DNA from: UBA11891 sp049890035
GTDB taxonomy: Bacteria; Bacteroidota; Bacteroidia; Flavobacteriales; Flavobacteriaceae
Length of the DNA: 64,000 bases
Assembly: GCA_049890035.1 (NCBI GenBank)
Contig: JBMHCG010000032.1
Span: 120,234-184,233 of the forward strand
Direction: 5' to 3'
In this document: positions 6,824-16,227 of the stretch, piece after piece
Position numbering within the stretch: position 1 is the stretch's first letter
Layout of the letters: each line of letters opens with the position of its first letter
Translations under genes and position numbers: made by a program
Notes under the pieces: generated by a model
The model's database searches: none
Told to the model about the DNA's origin: nothing
What the model saw: the letters and a program-made list of their open reading frames with translations, nothing else

Positions 6824-9267
6824 GGGTCCACATCCAAATTGATTCTAACCGCCCTAAAAAGAGCAATTGCTTCAAAACTTTTTTGTGTTTTAACCAGTAA
6901 CAATTTTAATTGTATCCTATCGGTAGGTGTTGGGATTTTGAATAGCAACTGTTGCAAATAATTATTTTGAATGCGGGCAATAAGGGGTGCCGTTGGGCCG
7001 AGTACCGTTTTGGGATAGGATTGTTTGACTACATTGGCAAACCACAACGCAGCCTTTTCGACGAGGTCCCGATTCCTGTGCTTGAAAGTAATTCGAATCA
7101 AACGCCCAAAAGGAGGATATTCCAATCGTTTCCGTTCGTGAAGTTCTGTTGCGTAAAATATGGGTAGCGTATTTTTTTGAACATGCTGCAGCAGTTGTTG
7201 ATTGGGGTTGTAGGTTTGAATCAATACACGCCCTTTGCTATGGCTACGGCCCGCACGGCCAGCCACTTGACTCAACATTTGAACACTCCGCTCATGCGCT
7301 CTAAAATCAGGCTGATGTATTAACTGATCGGCGTTGATAACACCAACCAATTGTACATTTTTAAAATCCAAGCCTTTGACTACCATTTGTGTTCCAACTA
7401 GAACTTGAATGTTCCCCGCTGAAAAAGAATCCAACAGGGTGTCAAAATCATTTTTCCCACGGGTACTATCCCAATCCATTCTACCTACTTGGATATCCGG
7501 AAAAAGGTACTTCAGAGTAGTCTCAATTTGCTGTGTCCCAGTTCCTTTATCAGTTAAATGGGGTGTACCACAAGCCACACATGCTGTTGGTTTGGCGATG
7601 TGGTATCCGCAATAGTGACATTGCATTTTTGGATTGAACTCGTGATAGGTTAAGGATACATCACACTGGGTGCATTGGGGAATATAACCACAACTACGAC
7701 ACTCCATAAGGGTAGCATATCCCCTTCGGTTGTGAAACAAAATAACCTGCTGTTCATTTGCAATTGCAGATTCTATAGCCGCTACCAAGGCATCACTAAA
7801 AACCCCTTGTTGCATTTGTTTTTTTCGATGGGCCTCTTTCATATCAACCAATTCGATGTGCGGCAATTGAGCCGCACCATAGCGTTCTTTCAACGCCACA
7901 TGACCATATTTCGATAGAGCCACTTGGTGGAAACTTTCTAGGCTGGGCGTTGCCGATCCCAATAAGACTTTGGCTTCAAAATGTTTGGCTAGAACAATGG
8001 CTGTGTCACGGGCATGGTATCGTGGGGCCGGATCAAATTGTTTATAAGACGTTTCGTGTTCTTCGTCAACGATGATTAAACCCAAATTCTGAAAAGGAAG
8101 CCATACCGCCGAACGTGCTCCTACCAGTAATTGTGCTTTACGCTCCTGATGCAAAACATGACGCCAAATTTCGGCTCTTTCTTGTGGATTGAATTTCGAA
8201 TGATAAACCGCGAGACGATCCGGAAATTGTGCTTTAAGGCGTCCCACAATTTGTGTTGTTAATGAAATTTCGGGGAGTAAATACAGTACCTGCTTTCCCG
8301 CTTCCAGCACATCCTTTATGTGGTCCATATAAATCGCTGTTTTACCCGATCCTGTAATTCCTTCCAATAATACGACTGTATGTTTTTCAAAAGAAGCCGC
8401 TAGGGATGCATTCGCTTTTTGCTGAGCAGTTGTCAGTTTGATCGTTTCTTTTTGCTGAGGAATTTCGGATCGTAAACGATCGACGGTAATTTCGCGACGT
8501 TCCATGATAGCTTTATCTACCAGTTGCTTGGTGATGCTTGCAGAACTGCCCCATTTTTTCTGGAGTGCTACTGTATCCGTCCAATTGGCTTTGGGGTACT
8601 GTGACAGATACCCCAGAAGCAACTCTTGTTGTTTGGGTGCTTTTTGCAATCGCTTAAAAACTGCTTCCATCTGATTTTTTTCAAGCAGTTCAGGGCGCAG
8701 GCGTATTTGTTTTACTTTTTTTGGCCGATAATTTTCTTTGAGCAACTGCTGTAAATACACATATTTGTGAGCCAATAAGCCTCCAATACTTTTCATTACG
8801 GCTTTCTTGCCTGTGATGGCCATCACATCTGCAAAGGAAAGCGGTCCCTTCTCAAGGGCTTCTAAAAGCAATAACTCGTCATCGGTCAGGGTTTCCCATT
8901 CAATCGTTAGGCTCGTATCTTTCGCTAGTACGGTTTCACTTTCTATCAGTAAAACAGATGGAATTGCCGCTTTCATGATGAGTCCCAACGGACAGAGATA
9001 ATAGGAGGATATCCATTCCCATAATTGGATTTGATGCTGGGTAATACTGGGGATGACATCCAAAATCGAGTCAATGACTTTCACTTCATAGCCCAGAGGT
9101 ACCTGATGATGAATGCGGTAAACGATTCCGGTGTAAAATTTCATTTTCCCGAAAGGAACTACCACCCGTTGACCGATTGCTAATTGTTCTTCGTAGAGTT
9201 TGGGCACTGCATAGGTGAATGGTTTGGGAAGGGGGATGGGCAATATGATATCGGCAAACAAAGACAT
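6817..9267 (-). CDS. priA: Primosomal protein N' (replication restart helicase PriA)
   Basis: An 816-residue superfamily 2 DNA helicase that reloads the replisome at stalled forks. Seen in order: the 3'-DNA-binding N terminus (FADIILPIPLPKPFTY), Walker A GITGSGKTAIY near residue 302, DEEH box DEEHETSYKQF, the four-pair zinc-binding region CRSCGYIPQC...CHYCGYH...CVACG, and the helicase C motif QVAGRAGR. The length agrees with Bacteroidota orthologues. Five bases separate it from the YihY-like gene upstream, so the two are probably co-transcribed. Its 3' end overlaps the LytTR gene. Confidence 0.97.
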   Translation of the reverse strand: MSLFADIILPIPLPKPFTYAVPKLYEEQLAIGQRVVVPFGKMKFYTGIVYRIHHQVPLGYEVKVIDSILDVIPSITQHQIQLWEWISSYYLCPLGLIMKAAIPSVLLIESETVLAKDTSLTIEWETLTDDELLLLEALEKGPLSFADVMAITGKKAVMKSIGGLLAHKYVYLQQLLKENYRPKKVKQIRLRPELLEKNQMEAVFKRLQKAPKQQELLLGYLSQYPKANWTDTVALQKKWGSSASITKQLVDKAIMERREITVDRLRSEIPQQKETIKLTTAQQKANASLAASFEKHTVVLLEGITGSGKTAIYMDHIKDVLEAGKQVLYLLPEISLTTQIVGRLKAQFPDRLAVYHSKFNPQERAEIWRHVLHQERKAQLLVGARSAVWLPFQNLGLIIVDEEHETSYKQFDPAPRYHARDTAIVLAKHFEAKVLLGSATPSLESFHQVALSKYGHVALKERYGAAQLPHIELVDMKEAHRKKQMQQGVFSDALVAAIESAIANEQQVILFHNRRGYATLMECRSCGYIPQCTQCDVSLTYHEFNPKMQCHYCGYHIAKPTACVACGTPHLTDKGTGTQQIETTLKYLFPDIQVGRMDWDSTRGKNDFDTLLDSFSAGNIQVLVGTQMVVKGLDFKNVQLVGVINADQLIHQPDFRAHERSVQMLSQVAGRAGRSHSKGRVLIQTYNPNQQLLQHVQKNTLPIFYATELHERKRLEYPPFGRLIRITFKHRNRDLVEKAALWFANVVKQSYPKTVLGPTAPLIARIQNNYLQQLLFKIPTPTDRIQLKLLLVKTQKSFEAIALFRAVRINLDVDPY

Positions 9268-9271
9268 CCGA

Positions 9272-10195
9272 TCAATTGGGATTAGGTGTCGTGGGTGTTT
9301 GCTTCATTCGAGTAAGGGTGGCATTAAGTTCAAAGCCCAATAACAAAATGGTGGCGTTCAACCAGATGTACAACAAAAACAACAACAATGCCCCAATGGA
9401 ACCGTATAATTGATTGTAATTGGCAAAATTATCTATGTATATTCCGAACAAAAAGGTCGTTGCTATGAATAACAAGGTTGTCATCAAAGCCCCTGGTGAG
9501 AAAAAATGTGCTTGGCGTCCCTCTATCGTTCCAAAATAATAGAGTATAGCTATGGAGAGATATGCCATGACAACGAAAAAAAATAGTTGGGCGGTTCGAA
9601 TCCAGTTTATGGTGTCTTGTATTAGGGCGGGTAGATTCTGTAAAACATAAATTTCAACAAAAATAAAAGTAGCTACAGCGAACAATAGTGTGAGTGCTAA
9701 CATGACGGCTACCCCCATAGCAAACAAATACTGTTGGAAAATACTCCGTGATTTTTTTACATGAAAAGAATCTTCAAAATTGGAAAAAATAGAGCTCACC
9801 CCGTTGGCTGACAAGAAAATCGATAATAAAAAAACACTGGATAAAAGACCGCCTCTGGGTTTGTTTCGAATGTCTTCAAAGATATCTGTAAAAAATGCTT
9901 GAATCTCCTCAGGTAATAAGAGCTCGACGAATTCTAAGAGTATGATATCAAAATTATCAATGGGGATGAAGGGGATCAGGTTCAGAACAAATAGTAAAAA
10001 TGGAAACAAAGCCATAAAAAAACTGAACGAAATGCTCCCCGCTCGAGAAGTCAACGTTCCTCTTACAATTCCAATACCGTACATTTCGATCAGATCGTAA
10101 ATCGAAAAGCCCTTGAACCCAGGCACTTTAACAGCGTCCAATACTTGGATAATTTTATTTAAAATGGGTATGCTACGAAGCGTTTTGGGCACCAC
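9272..10195 (-). CDS. YihY/BrkB family inner-membrane protein
   Basis: A 307-residue polytopic protein with about six hydrophobic segments. Family landmarks: the GIVRGTLTSRAGSISFSFF region, the ALFPFLLFVLNLIPF segment, and LYGSIGALLLFLLYIWLNA near the C terminus. Family members were once called ribonuclease BN by mistake; their true role is unknown. The start is a tandem GTG at 10195/10192, since no ATG occurs before the first conserved segment. A -7 box TATATTTG lies 16 bases upstream of it. Confidence 0.88.
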   Translation of the reverse strand: MVPKTLRSIPILNKIIQVLDAVKVPGFKGFSIYDLIEMYGIGIVRGTLTSRAGSISFSFFMALFPFLLFVLNLIPFIPIDNFDIILLEFVELLLPEEIQAFFTDIFEDIRNKPRGGLLSSVFLLSIFLSANGVSSIFSNFEDSFHVKKSRSIFQQYLFAMGVAVMLALTLLFAVATFIFVEIYVLQNLPALIQDTINWIRTAQLFFFVVMAYLSIAILYYFGTIEGRQAHFFSPGALMTTLLFIATTFLFGIYIDNFANYNQLYGSIGALLLFLLYIWLNATILLLGFELNATLTRMKQTPTTPNPN

Positions 10196-10211
10196 TCAAA
10201 GTTTGCTTTAT

Positions 10212-10219
10212 CAAATATA
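10212..10219 (-). promoter_or_regulatory. -7 box for yihY-like/priA
   Basis: TATATTTG on the minus strand is an exact TAnnTTTG match, giving a predicted leader of about 10 bases before GTG 10195. No clear -33 element. Confidence 0.45.
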
Positions 10220-10258
10220 TAACAATTCAAACCGACCCGAAATTTACAAACAGATTAT

Positions 10259-10266
10259 TACTTTTG
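10259..10266 (+). promoter_or_regulatory. -7 box abutting rlmH start codon
   Basis: TACTTTTG matches TAnnTTTG, and only four bases separate it from the ATG at 10271. With the usual spacing the start codon would be at or next to the transcription start. Confidence 0.45.
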
Positions 10267-10270
10267 GTGC

Positions 10271-10744
10271 ATGCAGTTGTCGCTCTGTTGTATTGGAAAA
10301 ACGGATGATCCCAACTTACAATCCTTGATTGCAAATTATAGGCAACGGTTGGAACATTACACCCGTTTTGATTTTGTTGTGATTCCCGACTTGAAGATGA
10401 GAAAAAATCTTTCGGTTGAACAACAAAAACAAAAAGAGGGAGAATTATTTCTCAAATGCATCCCCAAAAATGAAACCGTACTTTTATTAGACGAAAAAGG
10501 ACGATCCTTTGATTCTGTCGCCTTTGCCGCTTTTCTTAACAAAAAACAAAACTCTGGAATCAAGAAAATATGGCTTCTTATCGGTGGACCCTATGGTTTT
10601 TCAAAAGAAATCTACCAAAGAGCACAAGATAAAATCGCGCTTTCACCCATGACCTTTTCCCATCAAATGATCCGCTTACTTTTGGTAGAACAACTATACC
10701 GAGCTTATACCATACTAAACAACCAACCCTACCACCATACATGA
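10271..10744 (+). CDS. rlmH: 23S rRNA (pseudouridine1915-N3)-methyltransferase RlmH
   Basis: A 157-residue SPOUT methyltransferase that methylates pseudouridine 1915 in helix 69 of 23S rRNA on the assembled ribosome. Seen: the N-terminal strand, LLDEKGRSFDS, the trefoil-knot cofactor loop LLIGGPYGFS, and the C-terminal LSPMTFSHQMIRLLLVEQLYRAYTI, which is nearly invariant in the family. The next ATG downstream would delete the first strand, so 10271 is preferred. The stop overlaps the rdgB start as ATGA. Confidence 0.96.
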   Translation: MQLSLCCIGKTDDPNLQSLIANYRQRLEHYTRFDFVVIPDLKMRKNLSVEQQKQKEGELFLKCIPKNETVLLLDEKGRSFDSVAFAAFLNKKQNSGIKKIWLLIGGPYGFSKEIYQRAQDKIALSPMTFSHQMIRLLLVEQLYRAYTILNNQPYHHT

Positions 10745-11343
10745 AACAATTTTCATTGGTTTTTGCAACACACAATGCAAACAAAGTAGCCGAAGTCAAC
10801 AGGTTTATTCCTTCCTTTTATGTCATCCAGAGTCTGAAAGACATCCACTGGCACGAACCCATAGCAGAAACAGGGAGTACCTTAGAAGAAAACGCATGGA
10901 TAAAAACAGATGCCATAGTAATTCAGTATGGTTACAATTGTTTTGCTGATGATAGCGGTCTTGAAATTGATGCCCTCGATGGTGAGCCGGGTGTATATTC
11001 GGCCCGCTATGCAGGATTTCGGGCAAATGCCGACAATAACATTGAAAAGGTCTTAAAAAAAATGACCCATCAAACCAATCGAAAAGCACAATTCCGGTCT
11101 GTATTTGCTTTGTATTGGGAAGGGGAACGTCACACTTTTGAAGGGCGTGTTGGGGGAACTCTTTTAACTCACAAAAGGGGAACGGGGGGCTTTGGATACG
11201 ATCCCATTTTTGTGCCTGAGGGATACCAAAAAACCTTTGCTGAACTGTCACCACTAATTAAAAATAAAATTGGACACCGCGGGAAAGCGCTCCAGAAAAT
11301 GATCCGCTTTTTTGAAGAGAGACAGTCACTCACGAAAATTTAA
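10741..11343 (+). CDS. rdgB: dITP/XTP pyrophosphatase (RdgB/HAM1)
   Basis: A 200-residue house-cleaning nucleotidase that hydrolyses dITP and XTP to the monophosphates, preventing their incorporation into DNA. Motifs: the substrate loop FATHNANKVAEV at the N terminus, FADDSGLEIDALDGEPGVYS with the metal-binding acidic residues, GRVGGTL, and GFGYDPIFVPEG near the C terminus. It overlaps rlmH by four bases (ATGA), indicating coupling. Confidence 0.96.
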   Translation: MKQFSLVFATHNANKVAEVNRFIPSFYVIQSLKDIHWHEPIAETGSTLEENAWIKTDAIVIQYGYNCFADDSGLEIDALDGEPGVYSARYAGFRANADNNIEKVLKKMTHQTNRKAQFRSVFALYWEGERHTFEGRVGGTLLTHKRGTGGFGYDPIFVPEGYQKTFAELSPLIKNKIGHRGKALQKMIRFFEERQSLTKI

Positions 11344-11387
11344 TTCCCTGTGTAAGGTGAAAAAAAACCGTTATTTTTAGAGCAGTT

Positions 11388-12146
11388 ATGCGTGTACTAG
11401 GGATTCTTTTTTTGTATTTGTTTGCCAGCCAATTGTGGGGTCAAGAGGTTTCTTTTATCCAAGGAATGGTAGCCAATGAAAACACCCAACTACCCATGGA
11501 AACCGTTCACGTGCTAAATCTTACTCAGGTCATAGGGACGACGAGTGATGGGAAAGGGAAATTTGAGATACCAGCAGTTGTGAATGATACTTTATATTTT
11601 TCATACCTCGGTTACAAACCGCTTAAAATTGCGGTCACAAGTGACATGTTGAAATTCAAAAACACAAAATTTCAGCTAACCGAACTGGCCTATGCCCTCG
11701 AAGAAGTTATTATCCGCCCTTATCAACTGACGGGTTATTTGGATGTAGACGCCAGGAATGTCCCGTTGAATAACAACAGTCGTTACCAAATTATCGGTCT
11801 TCCGAATGTTGGATACGAGGCTGGTAACCGAGACCGATCCGCTTTCTCAAAAGCTCTGGGTGCGCTGTTCAATCCAGCTGATTTTTTACACAACTTATTT
11901 GGTAAAAATCCAAAACAAATGCGCAAACTCAAAAAGATGCGAGCGGATGATGAAATAAAAAACCTATTATTGACCAAATTCGACCGCACCGTTTTGGAAC
12001 AACTACTGGGATTGGAACGGATTGATATAGACGAAATTCTTCGGAACTGTAACTACTCGGATGTTTTTATTAAAGAGTCCAATGACCTTCAAATTTTGGA
12101 GGCAATCAGTGGGTGCTACGAAGAATATCGGGTCCTCCAATTGTAA
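11388..12146 (+). CDS. Exported carboxypeptidase-regulatory-like (CarboxypepD_reg) protein
   Basis: A 252-residue protein with a signal peptide (MRVLGILFLYLFASQLWGQ), then a CarboxypepD_reg-like beta-sandwich of about 80 residues (IQGMVANENTQLPMETVHVL, TTSDGKGKFEIP, YFSYLGYKPLKI) as found at the N terminus of SusC-like receptors. Here no TonB barrel follows; the C-terminal 130 residues are an alpha-helical region without recognisable motif. Such stand-alone proteins are common in Flavobacteriia and of unknown function. It is four bases upstream of the next gene. A near-consensus -7 box (TATTTTTA, 11372-11379) precedes it. Confidence 0.75.
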   Translation: MRVLGILFLYLFASQLWGQEVSFIQGMVANENTQLPMETVHVLNLTQVIGTTSDGKGKFEIPAVVNDTLYFSYLGYKPLKIAVTSDMLKFKNTKFQLTELAYALEEVIIRPYQLTGYLDVDARNVPLNNNSRYQIIGLPNVGYEAGNRDRSAFSKALGALFNPADFLHNLFGKNPKQMRKLKKMRADDEIKNLLLTKFDRTVLEQLLGLERIDIDEILRNCNYSDVFIKESNDLQILEAISGCYEEYRVLQL

Positions 12147-12149
12147 GAA

Positions 12150-12683
12150 ATGGATTCACTGGCCAAACATCTCGCCTATTTTGAAACATTAACAGCTCGA
12201 AAAGCTGATCGTGTTGCCGGGGCCAACTATCTATCCAACCATCCAGACCAATGGCATGAAATATTTCTCTTTGCCCTCAACCCCAAAGGCGACCGTATCC
12301 ATGTGCTTATCTGCTGGTGTGTCGAATTGTTTGTCGTTGCCAATCCAACTGTATTGACGCCGCATTTTGATGTTTTTTTGAAACGAATAGCGACAATTAC
12401 GAATGAAAGTATGCGCAGAAGTCTGAGTAAAATTCTCTTTTACTATATCACAAAAAAGAGGGTATCAATTACCCAAAAACAAATAGATGATAGTATCACC
12501 CAAGCCTTTGATTGGCTCATCGAGCCTGCCCAGGTCGCTACCCTAAATTTTTCGCTTAAAATTCTGCAATGCTTTCAAGAAGAAAGACCATGGGTCAAAG
12601 AAGAACTTAGAGCCCTTGTCCAACAACAATTGCCAACAGCGAGTCCGGGATACAGAGCCGCAGCAAGAGAAATTCTTAAATAA
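12150..12683 (+). CDS. Conserved hypothetical, helical (HEAT-like)
   Basis: A 177-residue predicted all-helical cytoplasmic protein with no signal peptide. The pattern of paired amphipathic helices (SLAKHLAYFETLTARKADRV, then AFDWLIEPAQVATLNFSLKI) suggests a HEAT or ARM-type repeat fold. I recognise it as a lineage-conserved gene that sits directly before purB in Flavobacteriia, but not its function. It follows the CarboxypepD_reg gene by three bases, so the two are co-transcribed. Confidence 0.6.
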   Translation: MDSLAKHLAYFETLTARKADRVAGANYLSNHPDQWHEIFLFALNPKGDRIHVLICWCVELFVVANPTVLTPHFDVFLKRIATITNESMRRSLSKILFYYITKKRVSITQKQIDDSITQAFDWLIEPAQVATLNFSLKILQCFQEERPWVKEELRALVQQQLPTASPGYRAAAREILK

Positions 12684-12708
12684 GCAGTAGAAGTCCAAGG
12701 CGAACCCT

Positions 12709-12716
12709 ATCTTTGT
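12709..12716 (+). promoter_or_regulatory. purB -7 box TATCTTTG
   Basis: An exact TAnnTTTG match in the 52-base gap before purB, giving a leader of about 15 bases. No -33 TTG at the expected distance. Confidence 0.45.
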
Positions 12717-12735
12717 CCTGCCAAATGAAGTTTAT

Positions 12736-14079
12736 ATGATGCTCAATGCACTCAATGCCATTTCACCCATAGATGGTAGGTATCGATCCAAGACAAAGGC
12801 GTTCGCTCCTTATTTTTCAGAAGAAGCCCTTTTCAAATACCGTGTACAGGTTGAAGTAGAATATTTCATTGCTTTATGCGAACGGGGAATTCCACAACTG
12901 TCAAACTTCAATACCTCTCTTTTTGAAGACCTAAGGAGTCTATACCAACATTTTAATCAAGACGATGCGAATGCAATTAAGGAAATTGAAAAAACAACCA
13001 ATCATGATGTGAAGGCTGTTGAATACTTTATCAAAAAAGAATTTGACAATCTCGAATTACAAGACTTTAAAGAGTTCATCCATTTTGGTTTGACTTCTCA
13101 AGACATAAACAACACAGCCATCCCACTGTCAATCAAAGAAGCTATCAATAAGGTATATTTTCCAGAATTGGAAGCCTTGCAAGAAGTATTGGTCGGTTTG
13201 TCAGAAGATTACAAAGACATTCCGTTACTTGCTCGTACCCACGGTCAACCCGCCTCTCCAACACGACTGGGAAAGGAAATAGAAGTCTTTGTTAACCGAC
13301 TGGAAGAACAAAAACTGCATTTGCTACAAGTTCCTCATGCCGCTAAATTTGGTGGTGCCACGGGTAATTTCAATGCCCATCACCTCGCCTATCCAGCAAT
13401 TGACTGGAAAGCTTTCGGCCATCAATTTGTAGAAAATCAATTGGGCTTGCACTACTCTTTTCCAACCACCCAAATAGAACATTATGACTCTTTCGCAGCT
13501 CTTTGTGACGCAATGCGAAGGATCAATACAATATTGATCGACCTGAGCCGTGACATTTGGACCTATATCTCTATGGACTATTTCAAACAAAAGATTAAAG
13601 AAGGTGAGGTTGGTTCTTCTGCTATGCCGCATAAAGTGAATCCTATTGATTTTGAAAATGCAGAGGGTAATTTGGGAATTGCCAACGCCGTTTTTGGCTT
13701 CTTTTCAGAAAAATTGCCCATCTCTCGATTGCAACGCGATTTGACAGACAGTACGGTTTTACGAAATGTTGGCGTCCCATTTGGGCACTCACTCATCGGA
13801 GTATTGTCCATTCAAAAAGGTTTGGGGAAACTTTTGGTTCATACCGAAAAAATTCATTCGGATTTGGAACACAATTGGGCCGTGGTGGCGGAAGGTATTC
13901 AGACCCTTTTACGAAAAGAAGGTTATCCCAACCCCTATGAAGCCTTAAAAGAACTCACTCGAACCAATGCGACAATCGATCAAAAGAGTATCCATCGATT
14001 TATTGAAACACTTGATGTTGCCCCAACCATTAAAGAAAAGTTAAAACAGATAACCCCATTTAATTATACAGGGATTTGA
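12736..14079 (+). CDS. purB: Adenylosuccinate lyase
   Basis: A 447-residue fumarase/aspartase-superfamily enzyme that splits SAICAR and adenylosuccinate, acting twice in purine synthesis. Seen: LNAISPIDGRY at the N terminus, TTNHDVKAVEYFIK, the TSQDINNTA segment, ARTHGQPASPTRLGKE, and the superfamily signature GSSAMPHKVNPIDFENAEGN with its flexible serine loop. Two ATGs lie in tandem (12736 and 12739), and either could serve. The window also carries purL, but the two are far apart. Confidence 0.97.
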   Translation: MMLNALNAISPIDGRYRSKTKAFAPYFSEEALFKYRVQVEVEYFIALCERGIPQLSNFNTSLFEDLRSLYQHFNQDDANAIKEIEKTTNHDVKAVEYFIKKEFDNLELQDFKEFIHFGLTSQDINNTAIPLSIKEAINKVYFPELEALQEVLVGLSEDYKDIPLLARTHGQPASPTRLGKEIEVFVNRLEEQKLHLLQVPHAAKFGGATGNFNAHHLAYPAIDWKAFGHQFVENQLGLHYSFPTTQIEHYDSFAALCDAMRRINTILIDLSRDIWTYISMDYFKQKIKEGEVGSSAMPHKVNPIDFENAEGNLGIANAVFGFFSEKLPISRLQRDLTDSTVLRNVGVPFGHSLIGVLSIQKGLGKLLVHTEKIHSDLEHNWAVVAEGIQTLLRKEGYPNPYEALKELTRTNATIDQKSIHRFIETLDVAPTIKEKLKQITPFNYTGI

Positions 14080-14096
14080 TTAGCTCTGGGGGATTT

Positions 14097-14663
14097 TTAT
14101 TTTTTGATTTTTTTGAGTTGCTCACCGCCTGGAATATCCATGGTATCGGTTAGCTTTCCTACAACTTCCAAATCAATATCACCTTCGAGTAACAATACGA
14201 CGGATTGTAGCTTTTTTCCTTCAATCGAAATCGCCTCCTCGAGCTGTTTGCCTTTGGAAAACATCAAGAGCCTTTTCACTTTTTGTTCTGCTTCGCCTGT
14301 TTCGGCAAAAAAACGTAGGAGTTGTTCCTTTTCTTCTAATTGTAGCAACAATTGAAGGGACTCCTGGTGAACCCACTTTGCTATAACCTCTTCTAAGGAG
14401 TTCGTAATCATCGTTTTAGTAGTTACCAGCACTTTAAAAGATCGAATGCTTTGAATCATAGAAAGATAGGCAGCAGATTCGGGGTCATCTGTCTGAAGGT
14501 TCATTTGTCCGAGCAAACGGAACATCATTGGATTGATCGAGAGATATTGAACCCCTTCTTGGTTCTTATATGCGTCAAAAAAAGGTTGGGCCTGTGTGCT
14601 GGCTGAAAAAAAGGATATAAAAACAAGACAGCAGTAAAATCGAAGCATGGTTTTTCTTTTCAT
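14097..14663 (-). CDS. Exported DUF4252 protein
   Basis: A 188-residue protein with a signal peptide ending at STQAQ, and the DUF4252 pattern VQYLSINPMMFRLL, then SFKVLVTTK. The C terminus has VVLLLEGDIDLEVVGKLTDT and a lysine-rich tail. DUF4252 proteins are exported Bacteroidota proteins, often next to sigma factors or peptidases; function is unknown. The start at 14663 (MKRKTM) gives a good signal peptide; 14648 (MLRF) is the alternative. It is divergent from the S41 lipoprotease. Confidence 0.78.
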   Translation of the reverse strand: MKRKTMLRFYCCLVFISFFSASTQAQPFFDAYKNQEGVQYLSINPMMFRLLGQMNLQTDDPESAAYLSMIQSIRSFKVLVTTKTMITNSLEEVIAKWVHQESLQLLLQLEEKEQLLRFFAETGEAEQKVKRLLMFSKGKQLEEAISIEGKKLQSVVLLLEGDIDLEVVGKLTDTMDIPGGEQLKKIKK

Positions 14664-14724
14664 CGAACAAGAATACAATTTTTTTACCAACAGTCAGCGT
14701 TCTTTAATAATAGATAAATAATAG

Positions 14725-14732
14725 TATTTTTG
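14725..14732 (+). promoter_or_regulatory. -7 box upstream of S41 peptidase
   Basis: TATTTTTG is an exact TAnnTTTG match 22 bases before the ATG at 14755, with a predicted leader of about 17 bases. Confidence 0.5.
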
Positions 14733-14754
14733 TGGCTTAGCAAAAAGAAACGCT

Positions 14755-16227
14755 ATGAAAAACCTCAAATTTATAATCCTCGTTTTTGTCATTCTTGGCT
14801 GTTCTAAAAAAGACCAAGACGATACCTTTATTGATTTACAAGGCAATCTTGAACTCAGCGATTTTGTTTGGAAAGGATTGAATGAATATTACTATTGGCA
14901 AGAGTCGGTTCCCCAGTTGTCGGATGATACGACGGAGGATCGTAATGAATATGCTCAATTCATAGAACGCAATGCCGATCCCGAGATCTTTTTTGAATCC
15001 CTATTGCATGAAGACGATCGTTTTAGTTGGATCGTTGATGACTATGTAGCACTGGAAAATTCCTTTCAAGGGATTGTAGCCTCCAACGGCATGGAGTTTT
15101 CACTTTTTCGCCAAAGTGAAGGATCCAGTGAGTTGGTGGGCTGGGTCAAATACATCCTACCCGATTCAGATGCCGCTGAAAAAAGTATTCAAAGAGGTGA
15201 TTTATTCACCCATGTAAACGGGCAGAAACTTACTGTTGATAGCTACCAGAAACTATTATATGGGGATAACTTAACCTATTCTCTGGGTATGGCTTCTTTT
15301 GAGAACGGAACCTACAGTTTGAATGGAACCAATATAGAACTCACTAAAGAGGAAAACTTTCAAAAAGATCCACTATATCATCAAGAGGTCTACACCATCG
15401 AGGACCAGCGTATTGGGTATTTGATGTACAATCAATTTGCCAGCAGTTACAACGAAGCATTGAACGAAGCCTTTGCCGAGTTCCTGACCGAATCTATCGA
15501 TGAACTAATCTTGGATTTACGATACAACCGCGGGGGATCTATTTCTACATGCACCTATTTGGCATCTCTTGTAACCGGTCAATTCGCAAACAACATCTTT
15601 GCACAAGAGGTTTGGAATTCCAAATTGATGACCTATTGGGAGGAAAATAATGAGGAAAGTCTGTACAATCGTTTTACCAATCAAATCAAAGACGGAAGTA
15701 CACTTAATTCGCTACGTCTTAACCGAGTCTTCATATTAACGACAAAAGAGACTGCATCGGCCAGCGAATTGTTGATCAACGGACTACGACCCTATATAGA
15801 AGTCATTCAAATTGGGGATGCAACCGTAGGTAAAAATGTAGGTTCTATTACACTCTACGATTATATTGATAACAACCGAACCAAAAATCCCAATCACACC
15901 TACGCCATGCAGCCCATCGTATTGGCCATTGCCAATAGTGAGGGATTTGCTGATTACACAGAGGGATTGGAACCTGACACCGTTCTGAAAGAGGATCGCA
16001 AGAATGCAGGAACCCTTGGAGACCCTTCAGAGCCCTTGTTAGCAGAAGCCCTACGACAAATTGTTGGTGAAGAAACGGATGAAACCAGTAAAAGAAGAGC
16101 GACACCTCTGTACGATTTTTTTGGTGAACTCTATATCGATTCTCAAATGCAAATTGAGCAGCGTCTCCTTATCGACACCAAGCAAACTTCTATGTGCATC
16201 AGAGGGCGAACCGAAAACCAGCCATAA
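14755..16227 (+). CDS. S41-family peptidase, lipoprotein
   Basis: A 490-residue protein with a lipoprotein signal (MKNLKFIILVFVILGC; lipobox ILGC, Cys16), so membrane-anchored. Domain order: an N-terminal helical segment (about 30-110), a PDZ-like domain (about 115-185; AEKSIQRGDLFTHVNG), and the S41 tail-protease core. The catalytic Ser lies in ETASASELL (Ser337) with Lys360 in ATVGKNVGS, the Ser-Lys dyad of C-terminal processing peptidases. It resembles the stand-alone Bacteroidota S41 lipoproteins; substrate unknown. The last 29 bases overlap the end of the opposing TonB receptor gene. Confidence 0.9.
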   Translation: MKNLKFIILVFVILGCSKKDQDDTFIDLQGNLELSDFVWKGLNEYYYWQESVPQLSDDTTEDRNEYAQFIERNADPEIFFESLLHEDDRFSWIVDDYVALENSFQGIVASNGMEFSLFRQSEGSSELVGWVKYILPDSDAAEKSIQRGDLFTHVNGQKLTVDSYQKLLYGDNLTYSLGMASFENGTYSLNGTNIELTKEENFQKDPLYHQEVYTIEDQRIGYLMYNQFASSYNEALNEAFAEFLTESIDELILDLRYNRGGSISTCTYLASLVTGQFANNIFAQEVWNSKLMTYWEENNEESLYNRFTNQIKDGSTLNSLRLNRVFILTTKETASASELLINGLRPYIEVIQIGDATVGKNVGSITLYDYIDNNRTKNPNHTYAMQPIVLAIANSEGFADYTEGLEPDTVLKEDRKNAGTLGDPSEPLLAEALRQIVGEETDETSKRRATPLYDFFGELYIDSQMQIEQRLLIDTKQTSMCIRGRTENQP